Notes: generated by a model from the letters alone, not told the origin. DNA of 64,000 nt from Oscillospiraceae bacterium (GCA_020054675.1 JAIHAL010000002.1:268042-332041), one strand, 5' to 3'; shown: positions 9,010 to 18,781, numbered from the stretch's first letter. Numbers and translations are program-made.

Positions 9010-11286
9010 ATGAGCACAGAAAAGAATTCTGCCGCGCCGAAGGGCAAAAAAACAAAAAAGAAATCCCATCCCATTAAAAAGGCCCTTGCGGTTATAGGCA
9101 CGACAATTCTTTCGGTTGTTTTGATAGTTATAATAACCGGTTCAATAGTTGCAACGGCTTTGACGGTTTATGTAATGAAATTTATGGACAATACTAGTGA
9201 TATTGACCTTTACAACCTTGATTTGAAATCCACATCGTTTATTTACGCTTATGATAAGGAAGGGAAAGAGGTTGAAATCCAAAGGATAAGCAGGGATGAA
9301 AACCGCATACCTGTTGATATAAATAAAGTCCCTGAATACGTTAAAATGGCTTTTGTCTGCATTGAGGATGAAAGATTTTTTGAGCATAAAGGCGTCGATT
9401 TTAAAAGAACATTTGCGGCGTTTGCCAATATGTTTTTGAACTTTTATAAAAGCCAGCAGGGTGGTTCTACAATAACCCAGCAGCTTGTAAAGAATATAAC
9501 AAGGGATGACGATGTTTCAATACAAAGAAAAATCCGTGAGATATTTACTGCGATGAATTTGGAAAAAAATTACACCAAAACAGACATTTTGGAGGCTTAT
9601 TTAAATTATATAGGCTTTGGCGGAACTACTTACGGAATTCAAGCAGCTTCATATAAATACTTTGGAAAAGATGTTACCCAGCTTACTCTTGCCGAGGCCG
9701 CATCGCTTGCCGCAATACCAAAGGACCCGAACCATTTGAATCCTTTTGCAAGCCCTGAAAAGAATAAGGAGCGTCAGCTTCTTGTGTTGAAGGCAATGCT
9801 TGAAAACAGCGTGATTTCCGACCAGGAGTATGAAGAAGCTGTAAACCAGAAGCTTGTTTTTGCCGACCCGAATTCATCAACAAATTCGGCGGGGAACCAG
9901 ACTAATTCAACCGTGCAGTCGTATTTTGTCGATTTGGTTATAAACGATGTTGCGGCGGATTTAAAAGAACTTTACGGCCTTGACAGCATTGACAAGGCAA
10001 GGGATAGGCTGATGAGCGGCGGATATAAAATTTATTCCACAGTTGATATTGATATGCAGAAGGCTGTGGAGCAAAAATTTTTGGATTACAAAACTTTTTC
10101 ATCAAAAGTTTTGAATGACCCTCCGCAGGCAGCGTTTATATGTATGGATTATAATGGCAATATAAAGGCGGTAGTCGGCGGAATAGGCGAGAAACCCGGT
10201 CCGCTTTGCTGGAACAGGGCAGTTGATTCAGTACGTTCGCCCGGTTCCTGCATAAAGCCTATTTCGACTTACGGGTATGGGCTTTCGATGGATTTGTTCC
10301 ATTGGTCTACAATTTTTACAGATAAGCCGATAGAGGTAATGGACTATGAGAAAGGCAAGAAAGTCCTTTGGCCTAAAAATTACAGCAATGTCTGGTCATA
10401 TCAGAATTTCTTTACTTTTGAGGCGCTTCAGCGCTCACTCAATACAATTCCCGCCCAGCTTTGCGAAAAGGAAACTCCGCGTGCCGTGTTTGATTTTGTA
10501 AAGGATAAAATGGGAATAACAACTCTTGTAGAAAGCAAGCAGGTTAACGGCACTGTTGTTTCGGATGTAAACCTTTCGCCTATGTCTGTCGGAGGACTTA
10601 CTGAAGGTGTAACGCTTCGTGAATTGGTTGAGGCATACCAGGTTTTCGGAAACCTCGGAAAACGCTATGAAAGCACTACTTATACCAAAGTTACCGATTC
10701 GGATGGGAATATAATACTTGAACATAAGTATATTCCTGTTCAGGCGCTTGATGAAGATACAGCATATGTAATGAATAAGCTTTTGCAGACTGTTATAGAG
10801 GGCCCCAACGGAACCGGTAGAGCGGCAAGACTCAATACAACGCCTCTTGTTGGCAAAACCGGTACATCACAGGACTGGGTTGACCTTTCATTTGTAGGCT
10901 GCACACCGGATTATGTAAGCGGAGTTTGGTATGGTTATGATGAGCCGAGAAAATATGACGAAAAAACTAAAACGTGGATTGTAAATGAGGCAAGGAATAA
11001 ATATTATTCTTCTTCGCAGGTTTGGAAGAATATTTTTGGAGAAATAGCCGAAAATGAAACTGGAAAGGCGTTTCCGACAGACCCGAATGTAAAGGAGCTT
11101 TACTATTGCACCGTAACCGGACTGATAGCGGGACCGAACTGCACTTCAAGGTCGTCCACACCCGGATATTATAAACCGTCAAATATTCCGGCAATGTGCA
11201 ATGGCGACCATTCGCAGCCGGTAGCTGCCCAAGAAACGGAAACCCAGCAAACCACTACAACTGCCGCAGCGGCTGCAGCAAACTGA
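9010..11286 (+). CDS. Class A penicillin-binding protein (PBP1A type)
   Basis: A 758-residue bifunctional cell-wall polymerase. After a basic cytoplasmic start and one membrane segment (about 30-55) comes a GT51 glycosyltransferase domain with EDERFFEHKGVD and GGSTITQQLVKN. The transpeptidase domain has the catalytic serine in SPGSCIKP (about residue 408) and KTGTSQDW (about 615). The C-terminus ends in a Thr/Ala-rich tail. ATG at 9010 is chosen because GAAAGG at 8995-9000 fits; a longer frame starts at 8959 without a clear ribosome site. It has its own promoter and a hairpin after it. Confidence 0.95.
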   Translation: MSTEKNSAAPKGKKTKKKSHPIKKALAVIGTTILSVVLIVIITGSIVATALTVYVMKFMDNTSDIDLYNLDLKSTSFIYAYDKEGKEVEIQRISRDENRIPVDINKVPEYVKMAFVCIEDERFFEHKGVDFKRTFAAFANMFLNFYKSQQGGSTITQQLVKNITRDDDVSIQRKIREIFTAMNLEKNYTKTDILEAYLNYIGFGGTTYGIQAASYKYFGKDVTQLTLAEAASLAAIPKDPNHLNPFASPEKNKERQLLVLKAMLENSVISDQEYEEAVNQKLVFADPNSSTNSAGNQTNSTVQSYFVDLVINDVAADLKELYGLDSIDKARDRLMSGGYKIYSTVDIDMQKAVEQKFLDYKTFSSKVLNDPPQAAFICMDYNGNIKAVVGGIGEKPGPLCWNRAVDSVRSPGSCIKPISTYGYGLSMDLFHWSTIFTDKPIEVMDYEKGKKVLWPKNYSNVWSYQNFFTFEALQRSLNTIPAQLCEKETPRAVFDFVKDKMGITTLVESKQVNGTVVSDVNLSPMSVGGLTEGVTLRELVEAYQVFGNLGKRYESTTYTKVTDSDGNIILEHKYIPVQALDEDTAYVMNKLLQTVIEGPNGTGRAARLNTTPLVGKTGTSQDWVDLSFVGCTPDYVSGVWYGYDEPRKYDEKTKTWIVNEARNKYYSSSQVWKNIFGEIAENETGKAFPTDPNVKELYYCTVTGLIAGPNCTSRSSTPGYYKPSNIPAMCNGDHSQPVAAQETETQQTTTTAAAAAAN

Positions 11287-11305
11287 ACTGGATAATAAAA
11301 ATAAT

Positions 11306-11331
11306 AAGGCGGGCATTTTGGTGCCTGCCTT
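11306..11331 (+). terminator. Hairpin after the PBP gene, probable weak terminator
   Basis: Ten-base arms AAGGCGGGCA and TGCCTGCCTT with a six-base loop and one internal G-T pair. The T tract after it is poor, so read-through into the methyltransferase gene is likely. Confidence 0.5.
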
Positions 11332-11349
11332 ATTTGGAACGGAGAAATT

Positions 11350-12465
11350 ATGGAAAAACTTAAATTTTCATGCCCTTGCCATTTTGGGCTTGAAAGCGTT
11401 TTGGCATTTGAAGTAAAGAAAATCGGAGGCGAGGATGTTTCTGTTTCAGACGGAAAAGTCAGCTTTTATGGGGATTTTTCACTTCTTGCGAGGGCGAATA
11501 TAAATTTGGCAACTGCTGAAAGAGTCTTAATAGTCCTTTCTGAATTCAAGGCACGCACATTTGAGGAGCTTTTTCAAGGAGTAAAGGCAATTCCGTTTGA
11601 AAATTTCATAGGCAAAAAGGATGCTTTCCCGGTAAAGGGACATTCACTTAATTCTGCCCTGCACAGCGTTCCGGACTGCCAAGCTATAATTAAAAAAGCC
11701 GCCGTTGAAAGGCTTAAGGAAAAATATAAGCTGAACTGGTTTGAAGAAAGCGGAGAAACATTTCAAATAAGGTTTAATATTTTAAAGGATGAAGTAAGCA
11801 TATTCCTTGACGCATCAGGACAAGGACTTCATAAAAGGGGATACAGGAGGAATTCCAATGAAGCTCCAATTAAGGAAACTCTTGCGGCGGGAATAATCGA
11901 CCTTGCAAGGGTAAGGAGCGACAGCATAGTTTGCGACCCGTTTTGCGGCAGCGGAACGTTTTTGGTGGAATCCGCATTTAAAGGACTTGGAATTGCTCCG
12001 GGAATAAATAGGCGCTTTGCCTCTGAAAAATGGGGATGCATAGATAAAAATATTTGGAAAGAAGAAAGACAAAGGGCCATTTCAAACGTAAAAAAAGATG
12101 CGGCATTTAAAGCTTTTGGATATGACAAGGAAAGAAGCGCAATCGAACTTTCGGCTGAAAATTGCAAAAAGGCGGGAATTTCAAGCAGGGTAAGCCTTTC
12201 TGTTGCAGATATAAAGGATTATAAGAATAAAGAGGGCACCATAACAATATGCAATCCGCCATACGGGGAAAGGATGCTGCAAGTAAAAGAAGCGGAAGAG
12301 CTTTATCGCATTATGGGGCAGGTGTTCATGGGGAATGCATCGGCGCCGTGCTATATAATTTCCCCGCATGAGGATTTTGAAAAATTTTTCGGCAGAAAGG
12401 CCGATAAGAGAAGAAAATTATATAACGGCATGATAAAATGTCAGCTCTATATGTATTATAAGTAA
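11350..12465 (+). CDS. THUMP-domain class I RNA methyltransferase (RlmL N-terminal/YpsC family)
   Basis: A 371-residue AdoMet-dependent methyltransferase. The N-terminal third resembles the THUMP RNA-binding domain. The catalytic part has the AdoMet site CDPFCGSGTFLVE (about residues 197-209) and the N6-type motif ICNPPYGERM (about 300). This matches the YpsC/RlmL-N family, which makes N2-methylguanine in 23S rRNA. A double-sided terminator separates it from rpmB. Confidence 0.88.
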   Translation: MEKLKFSCPCHFGLESVLAFEVKKIGGEDVSVSDGKVSFYGDFSLLARANINLATAERVLIVLSEFKARTFEELFQGVKAIPFENFIGKKDAFPVKGHSLNSALHSVPDCQAIIKKAAVERLKEKYKLNWFEESGETFQIRFNILKDEVSIFLDASGQGLHKRGYRRNSNEAPIKETLAAGIIDLARVRSDSIVCDPFCGSGTFLVESAFKGLGIAPGINRRFASEKWGCIDKNIWKEERQRAISNVKKDAAFKAFGYDKERSAIELSAENCKKAGISSRVSLSVADIKDYKNKEGTITICNPPYGERMLQVKEAEELYRIMGQVFMGNASAPCYIISPHEDFEKFFGRKADKRRKLYNGMIKCQLYMYYK

Positions 12466-12466
12466 T

Positions 12467-12498
12467 AAAAAATGCCCCGCAGCAGCAGGGCATTTTTT
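12467..12498. terminator. Bidirectional intrinsic terminator between the methyltransferase gene and rpmB
   Basis: Stem with core TGCCC (12473-12477) and GGGCA (12488-12492), extended by A and T tracts on the two sides, so it works in both directions for the two convergent genes. Confidence 0.88.
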
Positions 12499-12511
12499 AT
12501 TCGGATGTTTA

Positions 12512-12700
12512 TTAAATTGCGCGTGTTACCTTGTTTGAACGCAAACATCTTGAACATACGTGGATATGACGAGGAGTTCCGTCAACCAAAGCCTTTATAC
12601 GCTTAACGTTTGGTTTCCAAGTTCTGTTTGTACGACGATGTGAGTGGGAAACCTTTATACCGAAAGTTACACCCTTTCCGCAAATATCGCATTTTGCCAT
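12512..12700 (-). CDS. rpmB: 50S ribosomal protein bL28
   Basis: A 62-residue ribosomal protein. It has the L28 signature KVSHSHRRTNRTWKPN and two CxxC pairs (CDIC near the start, CSRC near the end), the zinc-binding form of bL28. AAAGGAGG precedes the ATG. It is transcribed alone, convergent with the methyltransferase gene and divergent from alaS. Confidence 0.97.
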   Translation of the reverse strand: MAKCDICGKGVTFGIKVSHSHRRTNRTWKPNVKRIKALVDGTPRHIHVCSRCLRSNKVTRAI

Positions 12701-12727
12701 GGGGCTGCACCTCCTTTTCTTTTACAT

Positions 12728-12822
12728 AAAGTCAACATAAATTATATTATCACAAAACAAAAATAAAAGCAAGCTTTTTTTAAAAAAATTACCTTTTAAA
12801 TTGTGAAATCAATGTTGACTTT
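12728..12822. repeat. Eleven-base inverted repeat in the rpmB/alaS divergent spacer
   Basis: AAAGTCAACAT at 12728-12738 is the exact reverse complement of ATGTTGACTTT at 12812-12822. The right copy contains the -35 box of alaS. The left copy lies in the rpmB 5' region. The sequence between is AT-rich and holds no gene. Confidence 0.55.
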
Positions 12823-12843
12823 TTAAGGAACGGTTGCTATAAT
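12815..12843 (+). promoter_or_regulatory. Promoter of the alaS T-box transcript
   Basis: TTGACT at 12815-12820, a 17-base spacer and a perfect TATAAT at 12838-12843. Transcription would begin near 12850, just before the T-box leader. Confidence 0.85.
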
Positions 12844-12849
12844 AATTTT

Positions 12850-13084
12850 GTATGGCGATGATGGGAAGAACCATTTTTGCGCCCGCTCAGAGAGGGAGAT
12901 AAGGTGAGAACTCCCCGGCGCGCGGATTTGGAGGCCATCCCGGAGCTCCCGGTGAAGAATTGGGCGTGCGGCTTGCGTTAAAGGCTTTTGAGAGGCGGCT
13001 TTTGCCGCAATTTGGGTGGTACCGCGGAACAATCCGTCCCAAAGCGGAATTAGTGTAAAATTCTGCTTTGACGGTTTTTTTTAT
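12850..13084 (+). promoter_or_regulatory. T-box riboswitch leader of alaS
   Basis: The conserved T-box sequence GGGTGGTACCGCG is at 13014-13026, where it can pair with the acceptor end of uncharged tRNA. Next comes a long terminator stem (CCGTC at 13034 with GACGG ending at 13074; AAAGCGGAATT with AATTCTGCTTT) and a run of T to 13084. Uncharged tRNA-Ala should favour the antiterminator and raise alaS expression. I could not assign the specifier codon with certainty. Confidence 0.93.
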
Positions 13085-13115
13085 GTAAAAATGAAAAACA
13101 AGGGGAATAATTTAA

Positions 13116-15755
13116 ATGAAATGGACAGGACTTAATGAATTAAGAGAAAAGTATTTGTCTTTTTTTGAGAGCAAAGGACATACACGACTTCCGAGCGCTT
13201 CTTTGGTGCCTCAGGGAGATAACAGCCTTCTTTTGATTAATTCCGGCATGGCGCCGCTTAAAAAATACTTTCTTGGTATTGAAACTCCTCCGAACGTAAG
13301 GGTAACCACTTGCCAAAAGTGCATAAGAACGCCTGATATTGAACGTGTAGGAAAGACTTCAAGACATGGAACATATTTTGAAATGCTTGGCAACTTTTCC
13401 TTTGGCGATTATTTCAAAGAGGAAGCAACCGAATGGGCATGGGAGTTCTGCACCAAGGTTTTGGAACTTCCTGTTGACAGGCTTTACGTTTCGGTTTATG
13501 AGGAAGACGACGAAGCTTATGATATTTGGACGAAAAAGAGAGGCGTTTCGCCGGACCATATGGTAAGACTTGGCAAGGTGGATAACTTCTGGGAGCACGG
13601 TTCAGGCCCATGCGGTCCTTGCTCTGAGATTTATTTTGACAGGGGCGAGGAGTGGGGCTGTGGCTCACCGGATTGCAAAGTCGGCTGCGACTGCGACAGA
13701 TATGTTGAATTCTGGAACCTTGTTTTTTCTCAGTTTGATAGTGATGGAAACGGGCATTATGAAAGAATGCCAAAGCCAAATATAGATACCGGAATGGGCC
13801 TTGAACGCCTTGCCTGCATCATGCAGGGAGTTGCAAACCTGTTTGAGGTTGATACCGTTCAAAATATAATGAAGCATATAAGCGAGATTGCCGGAGTTTC
13901 TTATAAGCAAAATGAAAAGACTGATGTTTCGCTCAGAGTTATAACCGACCATATAAGGAGCACTACATTTATGGTTGGCGATGGAGTTTTGCCGTCAAAC
14001 GAGGGCAGGGGATACGTGCTCCGCAGACTTATGAGACGCGCGGCGCGCCACGGAAGACTTCTTGGCGTAAATGAACCATTCCTTTATAAAGTTTGTGAAA
14101 CGGTTATAGATGAAAACAAGAGCGCATATCCTGAACTGGAAGAAAAGCGCGAGTATATAAAGAAAGTAATTTATACGGAAGAAGAAAACTTTGCAAAGAC
14201 CGTTGATAAAGGCATGGAGCTTCTTTCCGGAATTATCGATTCAACTCTTGCAAAGGGCGGAAAAACTTTAAGCGGAGAGGATACTTTCAAGCTCAGCGAT
14301 ACTTTTGGCTTCCCGCTTGATTTGACTATTGAAATTGCGCAGGAAAAAGGACTTTCGGTTGATGAAAAGCGCTTCCATGAGCTTGTTGCAGAGCAAAGAG
14401 CAAAATCGAGGGCCGACCGCGCGGCAAAGGGAGGTTCTTCATGGAGCGACGACAGCATAGGCGGTCTTGATATTCCTAAAACGGATTTTGTGGGGTATTC
14501 CGATTTTGCTTGCAAAGCATCTGTGCTTGCGATTTTTAAGGATGGCAAGGCTTGCGATAGCATTACCGAGGGCGAAGAGGGCATAATCATACTTGACAGG
14601 ACTCCTTTTTATGCTGAAAGCGGCGGGCAGACAGGAGATAAGGGATTTATTTCAATAGGTGAAAGCAGTTTTGAGGTTTCAGATACAAAGAAAATTTCCG
14701 GCGGTCAGTATATCCATATCGGAACGGTAGAAGCGGGAAGCTTTAGCGTTGGAGATTCAGTAAATGCGTCTGTGGATAAGGATTTAAGGACTTCGACGAT
14801 GAGGAACCATACTTGCGCCCATTTGCTGCAAGCCGCTTTGAGGGAAGTTTTGGGTACTCATGTTCATCAGGCCGGACAGCTTGTTGACCCGCAGCGCCTG
14901 CGTTTTGACTTTGCGCATTTCAATCCGGTTTCTGCGGAAGAACTTGCAAAGATAGAAAATATCGTAAATGAAAAGATACTTGACGCCATTTCGGTTTCCG
15001 TTTCGGAAATGCCGATTGACGAGGCTAAAAAACTTGGAGCAATGGCGCTTTTCGGTGAAAAATACGGCGATGTGGTAAGAGTAGTAAACATAGGGAACTA
15101 TTCAATAGAACTCTGTGGAGGAACCCATGTTGACAACACCTCAAAAATAGGACTTTTTAAGATTTTGTCTGAAAATTCAGTTGCAGCAGGTGTAAGAAGA
15201 ATAGAGGCAGTTACAGGAAAAGGCGTTCTTGAATTTGCAAATCAGCAAAAGGATGCAATAATTGCGGCAGCACAGGCATTGAAACTTTCAAATCCCGCAG
15301 AACTTGCATCAAAGTGCGCGTCTGTTTCGGCTGAAATGAAAGCTCTTGAAAAACAGGTTGAGGCTCTTAACGGACAGCTTGCGGCGACACGTATTGACGG
15401 ACTCTTTAAAAATGCCGTTGATGTAGGCGGAGTAAAACTTATTTATGCCCGTTTTGACGGAATTTCTTCCGATGCTTTGAGGACAATGGGTGATAAGATA
15501 AGGGATAAGGAACCGTCTGCCGTTGCTGTGTTTGCGGGAGTATCCGAAAACGGCGCATCATTTGTTTGCGCTTGCGGAAAGAATGCTGTTGAAAAGGGCG
15601 CAAACGCAGGCAAGATTGTTAAGGAAGCAGCCGCTGTAACCGGAGGAAAGGGCGGAGGCCGTCCTGATGGCGCAATGGCCGGAATTGGCGATGTTTCCAA
15701 GATAGATGAGGCTTTTTCAAAGCTTTCTGAAATTATAAGCTCAATGCTTAAATAA
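13116..15755 (+). CDS. alaS: Alanyl-tRNA synthetase
   Basis: An 879-residue class II synthetase of normal length that charges tRNA-Ala. The catalytic core has RVTTCQKCIRTPDIE and the WNLVFSQFD region. The editing domain has its zinc-site motifs HTCAHLL and CGGTHVDN. The C-terminal DHHA1 domain ends with the Gly-rich GGKGGGRPDGAMAG. It is controlled by the T-box leader just upstream and starts a run with the HIT and phosphoribosyltransferase genes. Confidence 0.98.
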   Translation: MKWTGLNELREKYLSFFESKGHTRLPSASLVPQGDNSLLLINSGMAPLKKYFLGIETPPNVRVTTCQKCIRTPDIERVGKTSRHGTYFEMLGNFSFGDYFKEEATEWAWEFCTKVLELPVDRLYVSVYEEDDEAYDIWTKKRGVSPDHMVRLGKVDNFWEHGSGPCGPCSEIYFDRGEEWGCGSPDCKVGCDCDRYVEFWNLVFSQFDSDGNGHYERMPKPNIDTGMGLERLACIMQGVANLFEVDTVQNIMKHISEIAGVSYKQNEKTDVSLRVITDHIRSTTFMVGDGVLPSNEGRGYVLRRLMRRAARHGRLLGVNEPFLYKVCETVIDENKSAYPELEEKREYIKKVIYTEEENFAKTVDKGMELLSGIIDSTLAKGGKTLSGEDTFKLSDTFGFPLDLTIEIAQEKGLSVDEKRFHELVAEQRAKSRADRAAKGGSSWSDDSIGGLDIPKTDFVGYSDFACKASVLAIFKDGKACDSITEGEEGIIILDRTPFYAESGGQTGDKGFISIGESSFEVSDTKKISGGQYIHIGTVEAGSFSVGDSVNASVDKDLRTSTMRNHTCAHLLQAALREVLGTHVHQAGQLVDPQRLRFDFAHFNPVSAEELAKIENIVNEKILDAISVSVSEMPIDEAKKLGAMALFGEKYGDVVRVVNIGNYSIELCGGTHVDNTSKIGLFKILSENSVAAGVRRIEAVTGKGVLEFANQQKDAIIAAAQALKLSNPAELASKCASVSAEMKALEKQVEALNGQLAATRIDGLFKNAVDVGGVKLIYARFDGISSDALRTMGDKIRDKEPSAVAVFAGVSENGASFVCACGKNAVEKGANAGKIVKEAAAVTGGKGGGRPDGAMAGIGDVSKIDEAFSKLSEIISSMLK

Positions 15756-15768
15756 GGAGGTTTTTGCA

Positions 15769-16107
15769 ATGGATTGCATTTTTTGCAAAATAGTTTCCGG
15801 GGAAATTCCAAGCTCAAAGGTTTATGAAGATGAAAAGGTGCTTGCATTTAAAGATATAAATCCGATGGCTCCCGTGCATATTCTTGTAATTCCGAAGGAG
15901 CATATTTCCGGCGCTTCTGAAATAAATGAAAGCAATTCTGCGGTGGTTGCCCATATTTTTGAAGTTGCCGCAAAGCTTGCAAAGGATATGAAGCTTGAAA
16001 ACGGATTTAGAATAGTTACCAACTGCGGCCCCGATGCCGGACAGACGGTAAATCATCTTCATTTCCATTTGATTGGCGGTAAAAAACTTAATTTGCAGCT
16101 TGGCTGA
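15769..16107 (+). CDS. HIT family protein (HinT-like)
   Basis: A 112-residue histidine-triad protein. The catalytic triad HLHFHLIGG lies near residues 95-103, and the N-terminus has CIFCKIVSGEIPS, typical of the HinT branch with a zinc CxxC. These enzymes hydrolyse adenosine phosphoramidates, including adenylated lysine released by synthetases. Its place directly after alaS fits that housekeeping role. AAGGAGG precedes the ATG. Confidence 0.94.
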   Translation: MDCIFCKIVSGEIPSSKVYEDEKVLAFKDINPMAPVHILVIPKEHISGASEINESNSAVVAHIFEVAAKLAKDMKLENGFRIVTNCGPDAGQTVNHLHFHLIGGKKLNLQLG

Positions 16108-16140
16108 TTTTGCGGCTGCTTTATATTGGAGGAATTTTTT

Positions 16141-16683
16141 GTGGCTGAAGAATTTTATACATTGCAGGTGGCAGGACTTACAAGACGCCTGCCCATTTGC
16201 CCTGTAAATGAAAAGCTCAGCATTGCGGCATTTGTTATGTTTTCAGATGTTGAGCTGACTGTTGCGTGCGCATCGGAGCTTGTTAAAAAGGCTCCGAAAT
16301 GCGATGTTATCATTACTGCGGAAAGCAAGGGCATACCGCTTGCTTATGAAATGGCAAGACAGCTCGGCATTACATATGTCGTTGCCCGTAAAATGCCAAA
16401 GCTTTACATGAGGGACCCTGTGGGATTTGAGGTGCAGTCGATAACTACGGCGGCAAAACAAATGCTTTATCTTGACAGGAACGAAGTTTCCATGCTTGAA
16501 GGCAAAAGGGTGCTGATAGCTGATGATGTCATAAGCACAGGAGAAAGCCTTGCTGCCGTTGAAAAGTTGGTAGCGTTTGCCAATGGAAATGTAGTTGGAA
16601 AATGCGCCGTTTTGGCAGAGGGCGATGCTGCCGACAGGACAGATATATTTTTCCTTGAAAAGCTTCCTTTGTTTTTTAAATAG
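16141..16683 (+). CDS. Phosphoribosyltransferase family protein (adenine PRTase-like)
   Basis: A 180-residue type I phosphoribosyltransferase with the PRPP-binding signature VLIADDVISTGES near residues 122-134 and an APRT-like core (ITAESKGIPLAYEMARQLG). Family members make nucleotides from free bases or act as purine-responsive regulators; which applies here is open. GTG at 16141 is chosen because GGAGG at 16128-16132 sits eight bases upstream; a TTG at 16126 would overlap that site. Confidence 0.84.
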   Translation: MAEEFYTLQVAGLTRRLPICPVNEKLSIAAFVMFSDVELTVACASELVKKAPKCDVIITAESKGIPLAYEMARQLGITYVVARKMPKLYMRDPVGFEVQSITTAAKQMLYLDRNEVSMLEGKRVLIADDVISTGESLAAVEKLVAFANGNVVGKCAVLAEGDAADRTDIFFLEKLPLFFK

Positions 16684-16696
16684 GAGGAATTAAAAA

Positions 16697-18781
16697 ATGG
16701 TGCGAAAAATGGCTTTTGTCGGATGCAGTTATTTGGCAGGGCTGTTTTTTGCATCTTTTTTAAATTTAAAATCCGATTTTATTTTGGCATGCGCTGCTTT
16801 GCCGATTGGATTTTTGTTTTATTTTTTGGTTTCAAAGAAAATTCAAGTTCCGGTTTGCGCGGTATTTTTTTCGGCAGGACTTTTGGTTTACGGATTTTAT
16901 GAGGCCACAGTTTACCGCCCCATGCTTGAAAATGCGGGTAAGGATTGCCTTGCCGAAGGAATTGTGCTGGAAGTCAATAACTATCAAAACGATAAATCGC
17001 AGTATGTTGTAAAGGGAAGAATAAACGGCAAAGACGGGAAATTTGTTGTCTTTTGCCAAACTTTGGATTGCGAAATTTTTGATAAAATAAGCGTTTGCGG
17101 AAAGGCTTCTGCTTTTAAAGATACATATGCATTTCCGGCGGAAAGCTATTATAGAACCAAAGGGATTTTCCTTGAATTTTCAAATCCTTCTAAGGTAAGC
17201 GCGCAAAAGCGCTTTTCGGTTTTAAAATACCTGATTGCATATAGGGATTATATTTGCGGTAAGATTTACTCAGTACTTCCGGGTGAGGAGGGAAAAGCTC
17301 TTGCGGCAATGCTTTTTGGAGATAAGAGCGGCCTTGAAAATGATACAAAAACAAACCTTTTTCGGGTTGGAATAGGGCATATAATGTCGGTGTCCGGAGC
17401 GCATCTTGCTATTATTTCCGATTTTTTTATGCGGATTTTAGGCCTTTTTAAAATAAATAAAAAATTTAAATTTGCCTTTTTGGAAGTTTTGATTGCTTTG
17501 TTTTGCGTAATGGCGGGACTTTGTCAGCCGGTTTTGCGTTCGGCGGTGATGATTACGATTGTTTACGGCGCTGAAATTTTTAAAAGACGGAGCGATACGC
17601 TTAATTCACTTGGACTTGCCTCACTTTTGCTTCTTGCGGGACAACCTTTTTTGGTCAGGGATTCTTCTTTTTTGCTTTCCTTTGCGGGAGTTTTGGGAAT
17701 TGGCGTGCTTGCGCCGGCGCTTTGCTCAAAGATAACAGAAACAGGGGTAAAAGGCAAGCTTTTAAGATATGCTGCTGCAATGCTTTGCGTTTCGGTGGTG
17801 GTTTTTCCGGTTTCGTTTTTGTTTTTTGACGAGGTATCAATCATTTCGCCAGTTGCAAATTTTGTTTTGATACCTGTCTGCTCTGCGGCGCTTATTTGCG
17901 GATTTATCGCAGCAATTTCCGGCGGAGTAGGGTTTTTATCATTTCTGCCGCTTGTTTTTGCAGGCCTTTGCTGCAAATTTGTTATTTTGGCTTCAAATTT
18001 TTTGGCGGATTTAAAATTTTCTTCGCTGCCGCTGGGGTATGAATTTATCGGCATAGGGATAATCGTTTCGATAATCTTGATTGTTGCGGGATTCTTTATT
18101 TTCAAGGATATAAAATCGACAGCGGCAATTTCGGTTGCTTGCGTTTTAGGATTGCTTTTTTCCGGCGAGTTTTATTCATTTGAAAATAAGGACACACTTT
18201 TTGCCGCGGTGGTAGGGAATAGCGATTTTTCTTCTCTTGTTGTTTCAAAAGGAAATACTGCTTTTGTAATAGATTTAAGTGGTGGAAGGAATAATGCTAA
18301 AAATCTTCAAAAATATCTTTGCAGGGCCGGAATAAGAGAATTAGACTTTATTGTGCCTTTAAATTCCACTCAAAGCGTTGCGGCATATCAAAAAAGATTT
18401 GTCGGATTTGATGTTGACGGAATTTTTATAAGGCAGGATGACTTCTGGCTTGATGGATTGAGCATCCTTGATTGTGTGCCTCAAAAACTTGTTTCTGATG
18501 GCTTTGAGGTTGATTTTGACGATTTGAGCGTGCGATTTGGAAGTAAAAATTCTGTTGAAATATTTTATAAAGATTTTTCCATGCTTTGTATGAGTGGAAA
18601 TAATCCGCCTGAAAATTATAACGTGGGATGGGATTTTGTTTTATCCTACGACGGAAAGCCTGTCCAGGTAAAGAATGGAACGTCCTTTTCGCTTGAAAAA
18701 GACGGCAGCGGGATTTTGGTTTCGTATAAAAAGAATGGAAAAGCAAGCTTAAGGAGGATTGAAAATGCCGGCCGTTTCTGA
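16697..18781 (+). CDS. comEC: ComEC/Rec2 DNA-uptake channel protein with a degenerate hydrolase domain
   Basis: A 694-residue integral membrane protein. It has an N-terminal membrane pair and outer DUF4131-like region, the competence core with GIGHIMSVSGAHLAII near residue 230, and many membrane segments up to about residue 490. The C-terminal part has the metallo-beta-lactamase outline but lacks the HxHxDH metal ligands (the matching place reads VPLNSTQS). ComEC moves single-stranded DNA into the cytoplasm during transformation. The next gene, holA, begins 16 bases before this stop. Confidence 0.9.
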   Translation: MVRKMAFVGCSYLAGLFFASFLNLKSDFILACAALPIGFLFYFLVSKKIQVPVCAVFFSAGLLVYGFYEATVYRPMLENAGKDCLAEGIVLEVNNYQNDKSQYVVKGRINGKDGKFVVFCQTLDCEIFDKISVCGKASAFKDTYAFPAESYYRTKGIFLEFSNPSKVSAQKRFSVLKYLIAYRDYICGKIYSVLPGEEGKALAAMLFGDKSGLENDTKTNLFRVGIGHIMSVSGAHLAIISDFFMRILGLFKINKKFKFAFLEVLIALFCVMAGLCQPVLRSAVMITIVYGAEIFKRRSDTLNSLGLASLLLLAGQPFLVRDSSFLLSFAGVLGIGVLAPALCSKITETGVKGKLLRYAAAMLCVSVVVFPVSFLFFDEVSIISPVANFVLIPVCSAALICGFIAAISGGVGFLSFLPLVFAGLCCKFVILASNFLADLKFSSLPLGYEFIGIGIIVSIILIVAGFFIFKDIKSTAAISVACVLGLLFSGEFYSFENKDTLFAAVVGNSDFSSLVVSKGNTAFVIDLSGGRNNAKNLQKYLCRAGIRELDFIVPLNSTQSVAAYQKRFVGFDVDGIFIRQDDFWLDGLSILDCVPQKLVSDGFEVDFDDLSVRFGSKNSVEIFYKDFSMLCMSGNNPPENYNVGWDFVLSYDGKPVQVKNGTSFSLEKDGSGILVSYKKNGKASLRRIENAGRF

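Noticed and set aside
12741-12746. Promoter of rpmB on the minus strand
   Set aside because: A TATAAT is present, but the only -35-like sequence is 20 bases away, so I do not list it as a feature.
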